From Paucimonas sp. (GTDB taxonomy: Bacteria; Pseudomonadota; Gammaproteobacteria; Pseudomonadales; Pseudomonadaceae), in contig JAIRVG010000054.1 in assembly GCA_031253995.1 (NCBI GenBank), forward strand, positions 1 through 64,000: a DNA stretch of 64,000 nt. Reading direction: 5' to 3'. A model generated the notes under the pieces. The model did no database searches and was not told the origin of the DNA. It saw nothing but the letters and a program-made list of their open reading frames with translations. Every line of letters starts with the position of its first letter. Position 1 is the first letter of the stretch. Position numbers and translations under genes: made by a program. Positions 1 through 13,863 of this stretch are shown piece by piece.

Positions 1-130
1 CGGAATCAGTGCGGAAGGAGGGAACCCGTAGCGAAGCGAAGGGCCGGATGCAGGAGCGAAAGCGTTTTGCCCACTTTTGCGCTTTTCAAAAGTGGGTCGC
101 CGTAAGGGCGAAAAGGTGACTGAGGGTCGC
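1..130. repeat. Structured noncoding element at the left edge
   Basis: This stretch contains a perfect 10-bp inverted repeat with a 7-nt loop (arms 70-79 and 87-96, CCCACTTTTG/CAAAAGTGGG). A second short hairpin follows (97-101 with 107-111). No convincing gene covers it. From memory, similar sequence recurs between genes in many Pseudomonas genomes and is often mis-annotated as short proteins. Only one copy lies in this window, so its repetitive nature is not shown here, and its left end may lie outside the window. Confidence 0.5.
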
Positions 131-180
131 CATCGCAAATGGATCAACACACGACATCTAGCACCAGCCCAAAGACAGTT

Positions 181-224
181 GCTCCCACAAGGTCGATCCC
201 TGTGGGAGCTGGCTTGCCAGCGAT
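181..224. repeat. REP element pair
   Basis: A forward REP core (GTGGGAGCTGGCTTGCCAGC, 202-221, continuing to 224) is preceded by a short inverted arm GCTCCCAC at 181-188. The same core recurs at 34523, 34570, 40129, 40257, 40306 and 54702 in either orientation, so repetition is seen directly. Such REP or REPIN sequences are nonautonomous and are thought to be spread by RAYT transposases; no RAYT gene is in this window. The remaining bases from 225 to 357 show no gene, only the leader of the next one. Confidence 0.9.
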
Positions 225-357
225 GAGGCCATCAGGCTCCCCAAAATCTGGCGCGTTTCCTGCAAGTCCCCCTCCCATCGCCATAAATCCCGCACCTGCG
301 CGATTTATCAGGACGGCCCGCCGCGCGCGGGCCCTGTGACGTACGAGAGGGAAGGAC

Positions 358-1131
358 ATGAAGGCAGTAATACTGGCCGGTGGACTCGGCACTCGCATCA
401 GCGAAGAGTCGCACCTCAAGCCCAAGCCGATGATCGAGATCGGCGGCAAGCCAATTCTCTGGCACATCATGAAGCAGTACTCGGCCCACGGCATCCATGA
501 CTTCGTGATCTGCCTCGGCTACAAGGGCTACGCGATCAAGGACTTCTTCGCCAACTACTTCCTGCACACCTCCGACGTCACCTTCGACATGCGCGCCAAC
601 CGCATGGACGTGCACCAGAACTACAGCGAGCCATGGCGCGTGACCCTGGTGGACACCGGCGAGGAAACCATGACCGGCGGCCGCCTGCGCCGTGCCGCAC
701 GCTACCTGGAAGACGAGAACGCCTTCTGCTTCACCTACGGCGACGGCGTCTCCGACCTGAACATCGGTGCCCTGGTGGACTTCCACCTCAAGCACGGCAA
801 GCTCGCCACCGTCACCGCCGTGCAGCCGCCCGGACGCTACGGCGCCCTGGAGCGCGACGGCGACCGGGTCAGCGGTTTCATCGAGAAACCCCGTGGCGAC
901 GGCGGCTGGATCAACGGCGGCTTTTTCGTCCTCTCGCCGAAGGTGCTGCCCTACATCGCCGATGACCAGACCTCCTGGGAATCCGAACCCCTCGCGCAAC
1001 TGGCCGCCGAAGAACAGTTGCAGGCCTTCCAGCACGATGGCTTCTGGCATCCGATGGACACCCTGCGCGACAAGAACCATCTCGAACACCTGTGGCAGAG
1101 CGGGGAGGCCCCATGGAAACAGTGGGCCTGA
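358..1131 (+). CDS. rfbF: Glucose-1-phosphate cytidylyltransferase
   Basis: It makes CDP-glucose from CTP and glucose 1-phosphate, the entry step to CDP-6-deoxyhexoses. The 257-residue length is usual for RfbF. The N-terminus has the nucleotidyltransferase loop GGLGTR (residues 8-13), followed by the PKPM motif, and a metal-binding type TYGDGVSD further on. A good ribosome site (GAGGGAAGGA) precedes the ATG. Its 3' end overlaps rfbG by 19 bases, so the two are translationally coupled. It is the first gene of a run of seven genes reaching 8546. A role in flagellin glycan or surface polysaccharide synthesis is inferred from position beside the pse genes and fliC. Confidence 0.93.
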   Translation: MKAVILAGGLGTRISEESHLKPKPMIEIGGKPILWHIMKQYSAHGIHDFVICLGYKGYAIKDFFANYFLHTSDVTFDMRANRMDVHQNYSEPWRVTLVDTGEETMTGGRLRRAARYLEDENAFCFTYGDGVSDLNIGALVDFHLKHGKLATVTAVQPPGRYGALERDGDRVSGFIEKPRGDGGWINGGFFVLSPKVLPYIADDQTSWESEPLAQLAAEEQLQAFQHDGFWHPMDTLRDKNHLEHLWQSGEAPWKQWA

Positions 1132-2195
1132 ACGCCGAATTCTGGCAGGGCAAGCGCGTCCTGCTGACCGGTCACACCGGCTTCAAGGGCAGCTGGCTGG
1201 CACTGTGGCTGCGTGAGCTGGGGGCCGAGGTCACCGGCTTCGCCCTCGATCCGCTGGAAGGGCCGAACCTCTACGAACTGGCCCAGGTCGGCCGCGAGAT
1301 CCGTGATGTGCGCGGCGACCTGCGCGACCTCGGCGCACTGCTCGAAGCGGTGGCCGAGGCGCAGCCGGAAATCGTCCTGCACCTGGCCGCGCAACCACTG
1401 GTGCGCGAGGCCTACCGTGATCCGCTGGGCACCTATTCCAGCAACGTCATGGGCACCCTCAACCTGCTCGAAGCCATCCGCCAGGTCGGCGGCGTGCGCT
1501 CGGTGGTGCTGGTCACCACCGACAAGGTCTACGCCAACCAGGAATGGCCATGGCCCTATCGCGAGAACGAAGCCCTGGGCGGCCACGATCCGTACAGCAG
1601 CAGCAAGGCCTGCTGCGAGCTGCTGGCGCAGTCCTACACGGCGTCGTTCTTCGCGCCGCAGAAGTACGCCGAGCACGGCCTGGCCCTGGCCACGGCACGC
1701 GCCGGCAACGTTCTCGGCGGTGGCGACTTCGCTGCCGAACGGCTGATTCCCGACGTGCTCAAGGCCTGGGATGCCGGCCATCCGGTGACCCTGCGTTATC
1801 CACAGGCCGTCCGCCCGTGGCAGCACGCCCTGGAGCCGCTGGCCGGCTACCTGCTGCTGGCCCACCGCTTGTACACCCAGGGCCCGGAGTTCTCCGGGGC
1901 GTGGAACTTCGGTCCGAACGAAGGCGACATGTGCAGCGTCGGCGAAGTGGTCGCCCACCTGTCGCGGCAATGGCCGGACTCGCCGGGCATCCGCGTCGAG
2001 CCGAGCGAACTGCATGAAGCCGGCGTGCTGCGCCTGGACAGCGGCCGCGCCCGGCAACTGCTCGGCTGGCGCACCCGCTGGTCGCTGCGCGAGTGCCTGG
2101 AGCACACCCTGCAATGGCACCTGGCATGGAAGCGCGGCGACGACCTGCGTGCCGTCACCCTCGATCAGCTCAACCTGTACGCGGAGCTGTCGTGA
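1113..2195 (+). CDS. rfbG: CDP-glucose 4,6-dehydratase
   Basis: This short-chain dehydrogenase/reductase converts CDP-glucose to CDP-4-keto-6-deoxyglucose using bound NAD. The nucleotide-binding motif GHTGFKG lies at residues 20-26, and the catalytic YxxxK is visible as YSSSK in [15 protein letters not shown] chose ATG 1113 (360 residues) over an upstream in-frame ATG at 1092 because GGGGAGG sits 4 bases before it. It overlaps the end of rfbF and its stop overlaps the GTG of the next gene. The downstream pathway lacks the E1/E3 3-deoxygenation enzymes of CDP-3,6-dideoxyhexose synthesis, so the keto sugar probably goes to epimerisation and C-methylation. Confidence 0.93.
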   Translation: METVGLNAEFWQGKRVLLTGHTGFKGSWLALWLRELGAEVTGFALDPLEGPNLYELAQVGREIRDVRGDLRDLGALLEAVAEAQPEIVLHLAAQPLVREAYRDPLGTYSSNVMGTLNLLEAIRQVGGVRSVVLVTTDKVYANQEWPWPYRENEALGGHDPYSSSKACCELLAQSYTASFFAPQKYAEHGLALATARAGNVLGGGDFAAERLIPDVLKAWDAGHPVTLRYPQAVRPWQHALEPLAGYLLLAHRLYTQGPEFSGAWNFGPNEGDMCSVGEVVAHLSRQWPDSPGIRVEPSELHEAGVLRLDSGRARQLLGWRTRWSLRECLEHTLQWHLAWKRGDDLRAVTLDQLNLYAELS

Positions 2196-2752
2196 GCGAC
2201 CTGCACCTGCACCCCCTGCCGCTCGCCGGCCTGTTCAGCGTCGAGCACAAGCGCCATGGCGATGCCCGTGGCCAGTTTTCCCGGCTGTTCTGCGAAGGCA
2301 GCCTGGAAGGGCTGGGCACGCCGTTCCATATCCGCCAGATCAACCATTCGCGGACCCTCGGCGAAGGTTCGGTGCGTGGCCTGCACTACCAGCAGGGCGA
2401 CCAGCCGGAAGCCAAGCTGATCACCTGCCTGCGCGGGGCGGTGTGGGACGTGGCGGTGGACCTGCGCCAGGGCTCGCCGACCTTCCTGCAGTGGCACGCC
2501 GAGCGCCTCGAAGCCGGCGACGGCCGCAGCCTGCTGATCCCGCCCGGCTTCGCCCACGGCTTCCAGGTGCTCGGCGAGGAAGCCGAGCTGCTCTACCTGC
2601 ACAGCGCCGACTACGCCCCGGGTCGCGAGGGCGGGCTGTCGGTGCATGACCCACGGCTGGCCATCACCTGGCCGCTGCCTGTCAAGAATCTGTCGGCCCG
2701 GGATGAAGCCCATCCCTGGCTGGATCACCTTTTCACCGGAGTGCCTGCATGA
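2192..2752 (+). CDS. dTDP-4-dehydrorhamnose 3,5-epimerase-like protein (RmlC family)
   Basis: A cupin-fold sugar epimerase of 186 residues, close to the usual RmlC size. Visible motifs are SVRGLHYQ with the expected catalytic His, the PPGFAHGFQVL strand and a final VHDPRLAITWP segment like that preceding the RmlC C-terminus. The start is a GTG overlapping the rfbG stop (GTGA). Beside CDP-sugar enzymes it most likely acts on CDP-4-keto-6-deoxyglucose at C3, C5 or both, rather than on a dTDP sugar. That substrate is inferred from context only. Confidence 0.85.
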   Translation: MSDLHLHPLPLAGLFSVEHKRHGDARGQFSRLFCEGSLEGLGTPFHIRQINHSRTLGEGSVRGLHYQQGDQPEAKLITCLRGAVWDVAVDLRQGSPTFLQWHAERLEAGDGRSLLIPPGFAHGFQVLGEEAELLYLHSADYAPGREGGLSVHDPRLAITWPLPVKNLSARDEAHPWLDHLFTGVPA

Positions 2753-3972
2753 ATTGCCGTGGCTGTGGCGCAGCGCTGGACCTGCCCTTGATCGACCTCG
2801 GCACCGCGCCGCCTTCCAACGCCTACCTGCGCGCCGAACAGCTGGCCCAGGCCGAAGCCTGGGTACCGCTGAAGGTCGGCGTGTGCCAGCACTGCTGGCT
2901 GGTGCAGACCGAGGACTACACCCGCGCCGATACGCTGTTCGATGCCGACTACGCCTACTTCAGCTCCTACTCCAGCTCCTGGCTGGCCCATGCCCGCCAG
3001 TACGTCGAGGACATGAGCGCGCGCTTCGGCCTGGACGGGCAGAGCCGGGTGGTGGAAATCGCCGCCAACGACGGCTACCTGCTGCAGTACGTCGCCGGGC
3101 GCGGCATCCCTTGCCTGGGCGTCGAGCCGACCCGCAGCACTGCCCAGGCGGCACGGGAAAAAGGCCTGGAGATCCGCGAGGTGTTCTTCGGCCAGGACAG
3201 CGCCCGGGCGCTGGTGGAAGAGGGCTGGGCCGCCGACCTGATGGCGGCCAACAACGTCCTCGCCCATGTGCCGGACATCAACGACTTCCTCCGCGGCTTC
3301 GCCACCCTGCTCAAGCCGGCGGGCGTCGCCACCTTCGAGTTCCCGCACCTGCTCAGCCTGATGGCCGAGCACCAGTTCGACACCCTGTACCATGAGCACT
3401 ATTCCTACCTGTCGCTGACCGCGGTGCGCACGTTGTGCCAGCGCAACGGCCTGGAAATCTTCGATGTCCAGGAACTGCCGACCCACGGTGGCTCGCTGCG
3501 GGTCTTCGTGCAGCGTGCCGGCGCTGCGCAACCCGTGTTGCCGGCCGTGCAGGCGTTGCTGGAGGTGGAGGACAAGGTCGGCGTGACCAGCGCCGACTTC
3601 TACTCGACCCTGGCCCCGGCCGCCGAACGGATCAAGCACCAGTTGCTGCGCTTCCTGCTCCAGGCCAAGGCCGAAGGCAAGCGCGTGGTCGGCTATGGCG
3701 CCGCCGCCAAGGGCAACACCCTGCTCAACTACGCCGGCGTGCGCGCTGACCTGCTGGCCTGGGTCGCCGATGCCAACCCGCACAAGCAGGGCAAGTTCCT
3801 TCCGGGCAGCCGCATCCCGGTGGTGGCGCCGGAGCGCCTGGCCATCGAGCAACCGGACTACGTGCTGGTGTTGCCGTGGAACCTGCTCAAGGAGGTCAGC
3901 GAGCAACAGGCGCTGGTGCGTGAGTGGGGCGGGCGCTTCGTCATCGCCGTGCCGGAGTTGACCGTCCTGTGA
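2749..3972 (+). CDS. Sugar C-methyltransferase, SAM-dependent, with N-terminal zinc-binding domain
   Basis: This 407-residue protein has the three-part architecture of TylC3/NovU-type sugar C-methyltransferases. The N-terminal zinc-binding domain has CRGC (from residue 3) and CQHC (about residue 53). The SAM-binding domain shows VVEIAANDGYLL. The C-terminal domain carries YGAAAKGNTLLNY. Family members add a methyl branch, usually at C3 of a nucleotide-linked 4-keto-6-deoxyhexose. That fits a substrate made by the three preceding genes. It overlaps both neighbours by 4 bases (ATGA or GTGA type), indicating a tight operon. The exact product sugar cannot be read from the sequence. Confidence 0.88.
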   Translation: MNCRGCGAALDLPLIDLGTAPPSNAYLRAEQLAQAEAWVPLKVGVCQHCWLVQTEDYTRADTLFDADYAYFSSYSSSWLAHARQYVEDMSARFGLDGQSRVVEIAANDGYLLQYVAGRGIPCLGVEPTRSTAQAAREKGLEIREVFFGQDSARALVEEGWAADLMAANNVLAHVPDINDFLRGFATLLKPAGVATFEFPHLLSLMAEHQFDTLYHEHYSYLSLTAVRTLCQRNGLEIFDVQELPTHGGSLRVFVQRAGAAQPVLPAVQALLEVEDKVGVTSADFYSTLAPAAERIKHQLLRFLLQAKAEGKRVVGYGAAAKGNTLLNYAGVRADLLAWVADANPHKQGKFLPGSRIPVVAPERLAIEQPDYVLVLPWNLLKEVSEQQALVREWGGRFVIAVPELTVL

Positions 3973-4841
3973 TCAAGGTATTGCTTACCGGCGCCAGCGG
4001 TTTCGTTGGCCAGCACCTGGTCGCCGCCTTGCTGGAGCGCGGCTGCCAGGTGCGGGCCGTGGCTCGCCGGGAAGAACCGGCGCGGGCCTTGCCGTGGTTC
4101 GACCAGGTCGAATTCGTCAGCGCCGATATCCACGGCGCGGACACCGATGTCGCTGCCCTGTGCGACGGCGTCGATGCCCTGGTCCACCTGGCCTGGCCCG
4201 GCTTGCCCAACTACCAGGGGCTGTTCCACTTCGAACACAACCTGATGGCCGACTACGCCTTCATCAAGCGCGCGGTCGAGGCCGGCGTGGGCCAGGTGCA
4301 GGTCACCGGCACCTGCTTCGAATACGGCCTGCAAAGCGGTCCGCTGGGCGAGCAGGTCGAGTGCCGGCCGGCCAATCCCTACGGCCTGGCCAAGCACAGC
4401 CTGCACCTGTTCCTCGACAGCCTGCGCAAGCAGCAGCCGTTCACCCTGCAATGGGCGCGGCTGTTCTACCTGCATGGCCCGGGACAGAACCCCAACAGCC
4501 TGCTGGCCGCGCTGGACCGGGCGATCGATGCCGGCCAGCCGCGCTTCGACATGTCCGGCGGCGAACAGCTGCGCGATTTCCTGCCGATCGAAACGGCTGC
4601 CGCACACCTGGCCGACCTGCTCCTGAAGCGCGATTTCAGCGGCGCGGTCAACATTTGCAGCGGACAGCCGATAGCCGTTCGTAGCCTGGTGGAGCGCCAT
4701 TGCGCTGTCCGGCAGTCGGCGATCGCCCTGAATCTCGGTCACTACCCTTATCCGGCCCACGAGCCGATGGCGTTCTGGGGCGATGCCCGGCGCCTGCAGG
4801 CGTTGCTGGCCGACGCACCGTTTTCCAAAGACTTTCCATAG
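3969..4841 (+). CDS. NAD-dependent epimerase/dehydratase or 4-ketoreductase
   Basis: An extended SDR-family protein of 290 residues. TGASGFVG near the N-terminus binds NAD(P), and YGLAK supplies the catalytic Tyr and Lys. The start is a GTG overlapping the stop of the methyltransferase gene. Placed after the dehydratase, epimerase and C-methyltransferase, it probably reduces the C4 keto group to finish a branched CDP-6-deoxyhexose. A 4-epimerase role is the alternative. Nothing in the sequence decides between them. Confidence 0.8.
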   Translation: MIKVLLTGASGFVGQHLVAALLERGCQVRAVARREEPARALPWFDQVEFVSADIHGADTDVAALCDGVDALVHLAWPGLPNYQGLFHFEHNLMADYAFIKRAVEAGVGQVQVTGTCFEYGLQSGPLGEQVECRPANPYGLAKHSLHLFLDSLRKQQPFTLQWARLFYLHGPGQNPNSLLAALDRAIDAGQPRFDMSGGEQLRDFLPIETAAAHLADLLLKRDFSGAVNICSGQPIAVRSLVERHCAVRQSAIALNLGHYPYPAHEPMAFWGDARRLQALLADAPFSKDFP

Positions 4842-4851
4842 AGACTGCATC

Positions 4852-5583
4852 ATGACTGACGTTATCAAAGCCTTCGAAGCCGAGTGCCAGGCCGGAATCG
4901 CCGCCCAGGGCCAGGACGAGCAGCTCAAGGATCTGGCCCAGGACTTCTACAACAAGTCGGCCAGGCACAAGTACACCTATCACTTCTCCTGGATGGGCCG
5001 CCCGATCATCCAGTTGCCCCAGGACATGATGGCGATGCAGGAGATCATCTGGCAGGTCAAGCCGGACCTGGTCATCGAGTGCGGCATCGCCCACGGCGGT
5101 TCGATTCTCTACTACGCCTCGTTGCTGGAACTGCAGGGCCACGGCGAAGTGCTGGGCATCGACCTGGACATCCGCCCGCACAACCGCGAAGCCATCGAAA
5201 GCCACCCGATGTTCAAGCGCGTCAGCATGATCCAGGGTTCCAGCATCGACCCGGCGGTGGTCGAGCAGGTGCGGGCGCTTGCCGAGGGCAAGAAGGTCAT
5301 CGTGGTGCTGGATTCCAATCACACCCACGAGCACGTGCTCGCCGAGCTGCGCGCCTATGGGCCGCTGGTGTCGCTGGACAGCTACTGCGTGGTCATGGAC
5401 ACCGTGGTCGAGGATATGCCGGCCGATGCCTTTCCCGATCGCCCGTGGGGTGTCGGCGACAACCCGAAGACCGCCGTCTGGGCCTGGCTGAAGGAAACCA
5501 GCGACTTCGAGATCGACCAGCAGATGCAGGACAAGCTGCTGATCACCGTGGCCCGGGACGGTTACCTGCGCCGGGTGCGCTGA
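4852..5583 (+). CDS. CmcI-like (cephalosporin hydroxylase family) methyltransferase
   Basis: This 243-residue protein belongs to the CmcI/rhamnosyl O-methyltransferase family of SAM-binding proteins. Visible are ECGIAHGGSILYYASLL (SAM loop), GIDLDIRPHNREAI and VLDSNHTHEHVLAEL, a typical metal-site region. The C-terminal DRPWGVGDNPKTAVWAWL is also family-typical. Despite the family name, members in sugar clusters are usually O-methyltransferases, which is my inference here: capping of the flagellar or surface glycan. ATG 4852 was chosen because it matches the family N-terminus. It lies 10 bases after the reductase gene. Confidence 0.82.
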   Translation: MTDVIKAFEAECQAGIAAQGQDEQLKDLAQDFYNKSARHKYTYHFSWMGRPIIQLPQDMMAMQEIIWQVKPDLVIECGIAHGGSILYYASLLELQGHGEVLGIDLDIRPHNREAIESHPMFKRVSMIQGSSIDPAVVEQVRALAEGKKVIVVLDSNHTHEHVLAELRAYGPLVSLDSYCVVMDTVVEDMPADAFPDRPWGVGDNPKTAVWAWLKETSDFEIDQQMQDKLLITVARDGYLRRVR

Positions 5584-5598
5584 AACCGCTCGCTCAAT

Positions 5599-5634
5599 GG
5601 CCTCATCACCTCCCTCCGGGGCCGTGATGAGGCC
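5599..5634. repeat. Perfect 11-bp inverted repeat between operon genes
   Basis: Arms at 5599-5609 and 5624-5634 (GGCCTCATCAC/GTGATGAGGCC) enclose a 14-nt GC-rich loop. No T-run follows, so an ordinary intrinsic terminator is unlikely. It could stabilise or process the mRNA between the methyltransferase and the large glycosyltransferase. Confidence 0.6.
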
Positions 5635-5669
5635 CGAATGATCACCGCAGATTTCCGTCAGGTACCGCC

Positions 5670-10807
<5,138 letters not shown>

Positions 10808-10811
<4 letters not shown>

Positions 10812-11524
10812 CCCAGGGGGTGGTGGCGATCATTCCTGCCCGTGGCGGCAGCAAGCGTATCGTCGGCAAGAACCTCAAGGCGTTTCGCGGCGAGCCGATC
10901 ATCGCCCATTCGATTCGCACCGCCCTGGACAGCGGCCTGTTCGAGCGGGTGATCGTCAGCACCGATGATCCCCGGATCGCCGAGGTGGCCCGGGCCGAGG
11001 GTGCCGAGGTGCCGTTCCTGCGTCCGGCGGCGCTGGCCGATGACCATGCCACCACGGCAGCGGTGATCGTGCATGCCCTGGAAACCCTGGCGGAGCAGGG
11101 CGCCGAGGTCGAACTGGCCTGTTGCATCTACGCCACCGCGCCGCTGCTGCAAGGGCGTTTCCTGCGCGAAGGCCATGACCTGCTGCGCGCGCATCCGCAG
11201 TGCGCCTATGCCTTTTCCGTCTGCGGCTTCGGCTTTCCGGTGCAGCGGGCCCTGGGCCTGACCGCCGAGGGCACGCTGACCGCGCTGTACCCGCAATACC
11301 GCAACACCCGCTCCCAGGACCTGCCGCCGGCGTTCCAGGATGCCGGGCAGTTCTACTGGGGGCGGCGCGAGGCCTGGCTGGAGGGCGTGGCGGTGTTTTC
11401 CGAGCGCAGCCTGCCGGTGGTCCTGCCGCGGCACCTGGTGCAGGACATCGACACCGAGGAAGACTGGCGCCGCGCCGAGTTTCTCTACGCCGCCTTGCAG
11501 GCGGCGGGGGAGTTGCAGGGGTGA
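10808..11524 (+). CDS. pseF: Pseudaminic acid cytidylyltransferase
   Basis: It activates pseudaminic acid as CMP-Pse, the donor for Maf-type transferases. The 238-residue protein has the CMP-sialic acid synthetase signature IIPARGGSKRI near its start, KNLKAFRGEPIIAHSI, and VSTDDPRIAEVA. The C-terminal VQDIDTEEDWRRAEFLY is also typical. It is tightly coupled to pseC upstream and to pseG, whose GTG overlaps its stop. Confidence 0.94.
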
Positions 11525-12555
11525 AGGTGCTGATCCGCGCCGATGCGGGCAGCCTGCTTGGCATCGGCCATGTGATGCGCTGCCTGACCCTGGCCCGGCA
11601 ACTGACGAGCCGTGGCGCCACGGTGGCCTTCGCTTGCCGCGAGCTGCCCGGGCACCAGCTGGCGCGGATTGCCGCAGCGGGCCATCAGGTGTTCGCCTTG
11701 CCAGCCCAGGGTGACGAGCTCGCCGCGCTGGCCGCGCTGCTGCCCGGTCCTGCGTGCTTCGACTGGATCATCGTCGACCACTACGGGCTCGATGCCCGCT
11801 GGGAAGCTGCGGCGCGCCAGTGGGCGCGGTGGGTCATGGCGATCGACGACCTGGCCGACCGCCCCCATGCCTGCGACCTGTTGCTGGACCAGAACTACAC
11901 GGCCAGCGTGGCGGCGTATCGGGCGCTGGTCCCCGAGGCCTGCCAGATCCTGGCCGGACCGCGCTACGCCTTGCTGGGCGAAGCGTTTCGCCAGCCGCGG
12001 GCAACTGATGCGGAGCTCTCGCGGCGGGTGCTGGTGAGTTTCGGCGGTTTCGACCAGGCCGGCATGACCCTGAAGACCCTCCAGGCCCTGGACGGTATCG
12101 GCGACGTGCAGGTGCAGTGCATCGCCGGGCAGGCCACGCCGGACTTCGCTGCCCTGCAGGCGCTGGTGGCGGGGCGGCCGGGGTGGGAGTTGCAGGTGTT
12201 CGTCCACGACCTGCCCGAGCGCATGGCCAATGCGGCCTTGTTCGTCGGTGCCGGTGGAGGGACCACCTGGGAGCGCGCCGCCATGGGCTTGCCGAGCCTG
12301 TGTGTCAGCGTCGCCGACAACCAGGTGGGCAATGCCGAAGCCTTGGCCCGGGATGGTTTCCATCTCTATCTTGGGCCGGCAGGGCAGGTCACACGTGACA
12401 GCCTGCGCCAGGCCATTGCCGGACTGCTGGACGATGTCGTGCTGCGTCAACAATTTGCCGCGCGCGGCCAGGGCCTGGTTGATGGCCTTGGTACGCAGCG
12501 GGTCGGGTGCCATTTCGAACGGTTATTGAAGGATTCGCAGCATGAGCAGTTTTGA
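11521..12555 (+). CDS. pseG: UDP-2,4-diacetamido-2,4,6-trideoxy-altropyranose hydrolase
   Basis: It removes UDP from the diacetamido sugar before condensation by PseI. The protein has a MurG-like GT-B fold. The N-terminal loop RADAGSLLGIGHVMRCLTLA includes the catalytic-type His in GIGHVMR, and GAGGGTTWERAAMGLPSL is the nucleotide-binding loop. GTG 11521 overlaps the pseF stop; 344 residues. It is not fused to a PseH-type acetyltransferase, as happens in some species. Its 3' end overlaps pseI by 14 bases. Confidence 0.92.
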   Translation: MKVLIRADAGSLLGIGHVMRCLTLARQLTSRGATVAFACRELPGHQLARIAAAGHQVFALPAQGDELAALAALLPGPACFDWIIVDHYGLDARWEAAARQWARWVMAIDDLADRPHACDLLLDQNYTASVAAYRALVPEACQILAGPRYALLGEAFRQPRATDAELSRRVLVSFGGFDQAGMTLKTLQALDGIGDVQVQCIAGQATPDFAALQALVAGRPGWELQVFVHDLPERMANAALFVGAGGGTTWERAAMGLPSLCVSVADNQVGNAEALARDGFHLYLGPAGQVTRDSLRQAIAGLLDDVVLRQQFAARGQGLVDGLGTQRVGCHFERLLKDSQHEQF

Positions 12556-13594
12556 CCTGGGCGGACGCCGTGTCGGCGTCGATGCGGCGCCTTTCGTGAT
12601 CGCCGAGATGAGTGGCAACCACAACCAGTCGCTGGAGCGCGCGCTACAGATCGTCGAAGCGGCGGCGCAGGCGGGCGCCCATGCGCTGAAATTGCAGACC
12701 TACACCGCCGACACCATGACCCTGGACCTGGACCACGGTGAATTCTTCATCGAGGACCCGGGCAGCCTGTGGGCCGGGTCGTCGTTGTATTCGCTGTACC
12801 AGAAGGCCTACACCCCCTGGGAGTGGCACGAGCCGATCTTCCGCCGTGCCCGCGAGCTGGGCATGCTGGCGTTTTCCACGCCGTTCGACGAAACCGCCGT
12901 GGACTTTCTCGAAAGCCTCGGCGTGCCGGCCTACAAGATCGCCAGCTTCGAGAACACCGACCTGCCGCTGATCCGCAAGGTGGCGGCCACTGGCAAGCCG
13001 ATGATCATCTCCACCGGCATGGCCAGCCTCGCCGAGCTCGACGAGACGGTGCGCGCGGCCCGCGAGGCCGGCTGTCGCGACCTGGTGCTGCTCAAGTGCA
13101 CCAGCACCTACCCGGCCAGCCCGGAGAACAGCAACGTGCGCACCATTCCCCATCTGCGCGAACTGTTCGGCTGCGAGGTCGGTCTGTCCGACCATACCCT
13201 GGGCGTTGGTGCCGCGGTGGCCGCGGTGGCGTTGGGGGCCAGCGTGGTGGAAAAGCATTTCACCCTCAGCCGTGCCGAAGGCGGGGTGGACGCGGCGTTT
13301 TCCCTGGAGCCGGCGGAACTGGCCAGCCTGGTGGTGGAGAGCGAGCGCGCCTGGCAGTCGCTGGGGCAGGTGCGTTATGGCGCGAGCCAGGCCGAGCAAG
13401 CGTCGAAGCGTTATCGTCGGTCGCTGTACGTGGTTCGGGACATGGCGGCGGGGGAGGTGTTCGATGCCAGTAATGTGCGGGCCATCCGTCCGGGGCTTGG
13501 GCTTGCACCCAAGCACCTTGATGCTCTGCTCGGGCGCAAGGCCCGGCAGCCGCTCAAGCGCGGGACGGCGCTGGATTGGTCGTTTGTCGAATAG
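12542..13594 (+). CDS. pseI: Pseudaminic acid synthase
   Basis: A NeuB-family enzyme of 350 residues that condenses phosphoenolpyruvate with the PseG product to form pseudaminic acid. The N-terminal barrel has IAEMSGNHNQSLERAL, KLQTYTADTMT, STGMASLAELDE and CTSTYPASPENSNVRTI. The C-terminal SAF/antifreeze-like domain is about 290-350 (SLYVVRDMAAGEVFDASNVRAIRPG). ATG 12542 lies inside the end of pseG. It is the last gene of the pse operon. Confidence 0.95.
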   Translation: MSSFDLGGRRVGVDAAPFVIAEMSGNHNQSLERALQIVEAAAQAGAHALKLQTYTADTMTLDLDHGEFFIEDPGSLWAGSSLYSLYQKAYTPWEWHEPIFRRARELGMLAFSTPFDETAVDFLESLGVPAYKIASFENTDLPLIRKVAATGKPMIISTGMASLAELDETVRAAREAGCRDLVLLKCTSTYPASPENSNVRTIPHLRELFGCEVGLSDHTLGVGAAVAAVALGASVVEKHFTLSRAEGGVDAAFSLEPAELASLVVESERAWQSLGQVRYGASQAEQASKRYRRSLYVVRDMAAGEVFDASNVRAIRPGLGLAPKHLDALLGRKARQPLKRGTALDWSFVE

Positions 13595-13605
13595 GGGGAT
13601 GGCAT

Positions 13606-13636
13606 CAAGGCTTGCAGGTGCCTGTCTTGAGCCTTG
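13606..13636 (+). repeat. Nested inverted repeat after pseI
   Basis: Outer arms CAAGGCT (13606-13612) and AGCCTTG (13630-13636) enclose an inner palindrome CAGGTGCCTG (13615-13624). There is no T-run, so a factor-independent terminator is doubtful. The rest of the 13595-13863 gap shows only short dyads (TGACC/GGTCA at 13695-13708 and GTGAC/GTCAC near 13743-13758). I saw no clear promoter in it. Confidence 0.45.
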
Positions 13637-13863
13637 TGGCGCCCTCCAGACCGAGCGCGCCCTAGGAAAATATGCCATTGTCTGTGAAAATCCGTGACCT
13701 ATCGGTCAGAACGGACATCTGTGTCTCTATCGCTAATGGGAGTGACGGCCGTGTCACCGTCATTGCCACTGCCGTCCAGTCCAGCGGGCGGCGGGAATCC
13801 CTGTTACTGGCGCCCCTCGAATCATGCGAGCGGTGATATTCAGCCCTTTTTTATCGGGAAGCC

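Noticed and set aside
139..494. Short frames in both directions over the REP and the start of rfbF
   Set aside because: They are translations of repeat sequence and the rfbF coding region, with no ribosome site and no family similarity.
13595..13863. TGGCAT...TTGCA sequence near 13600 resembling a sigma-54 promoter
   Set aside because: The GG to GC spacing is one base too long, and the invariant spacing is strict in known sigma-54 promoters.
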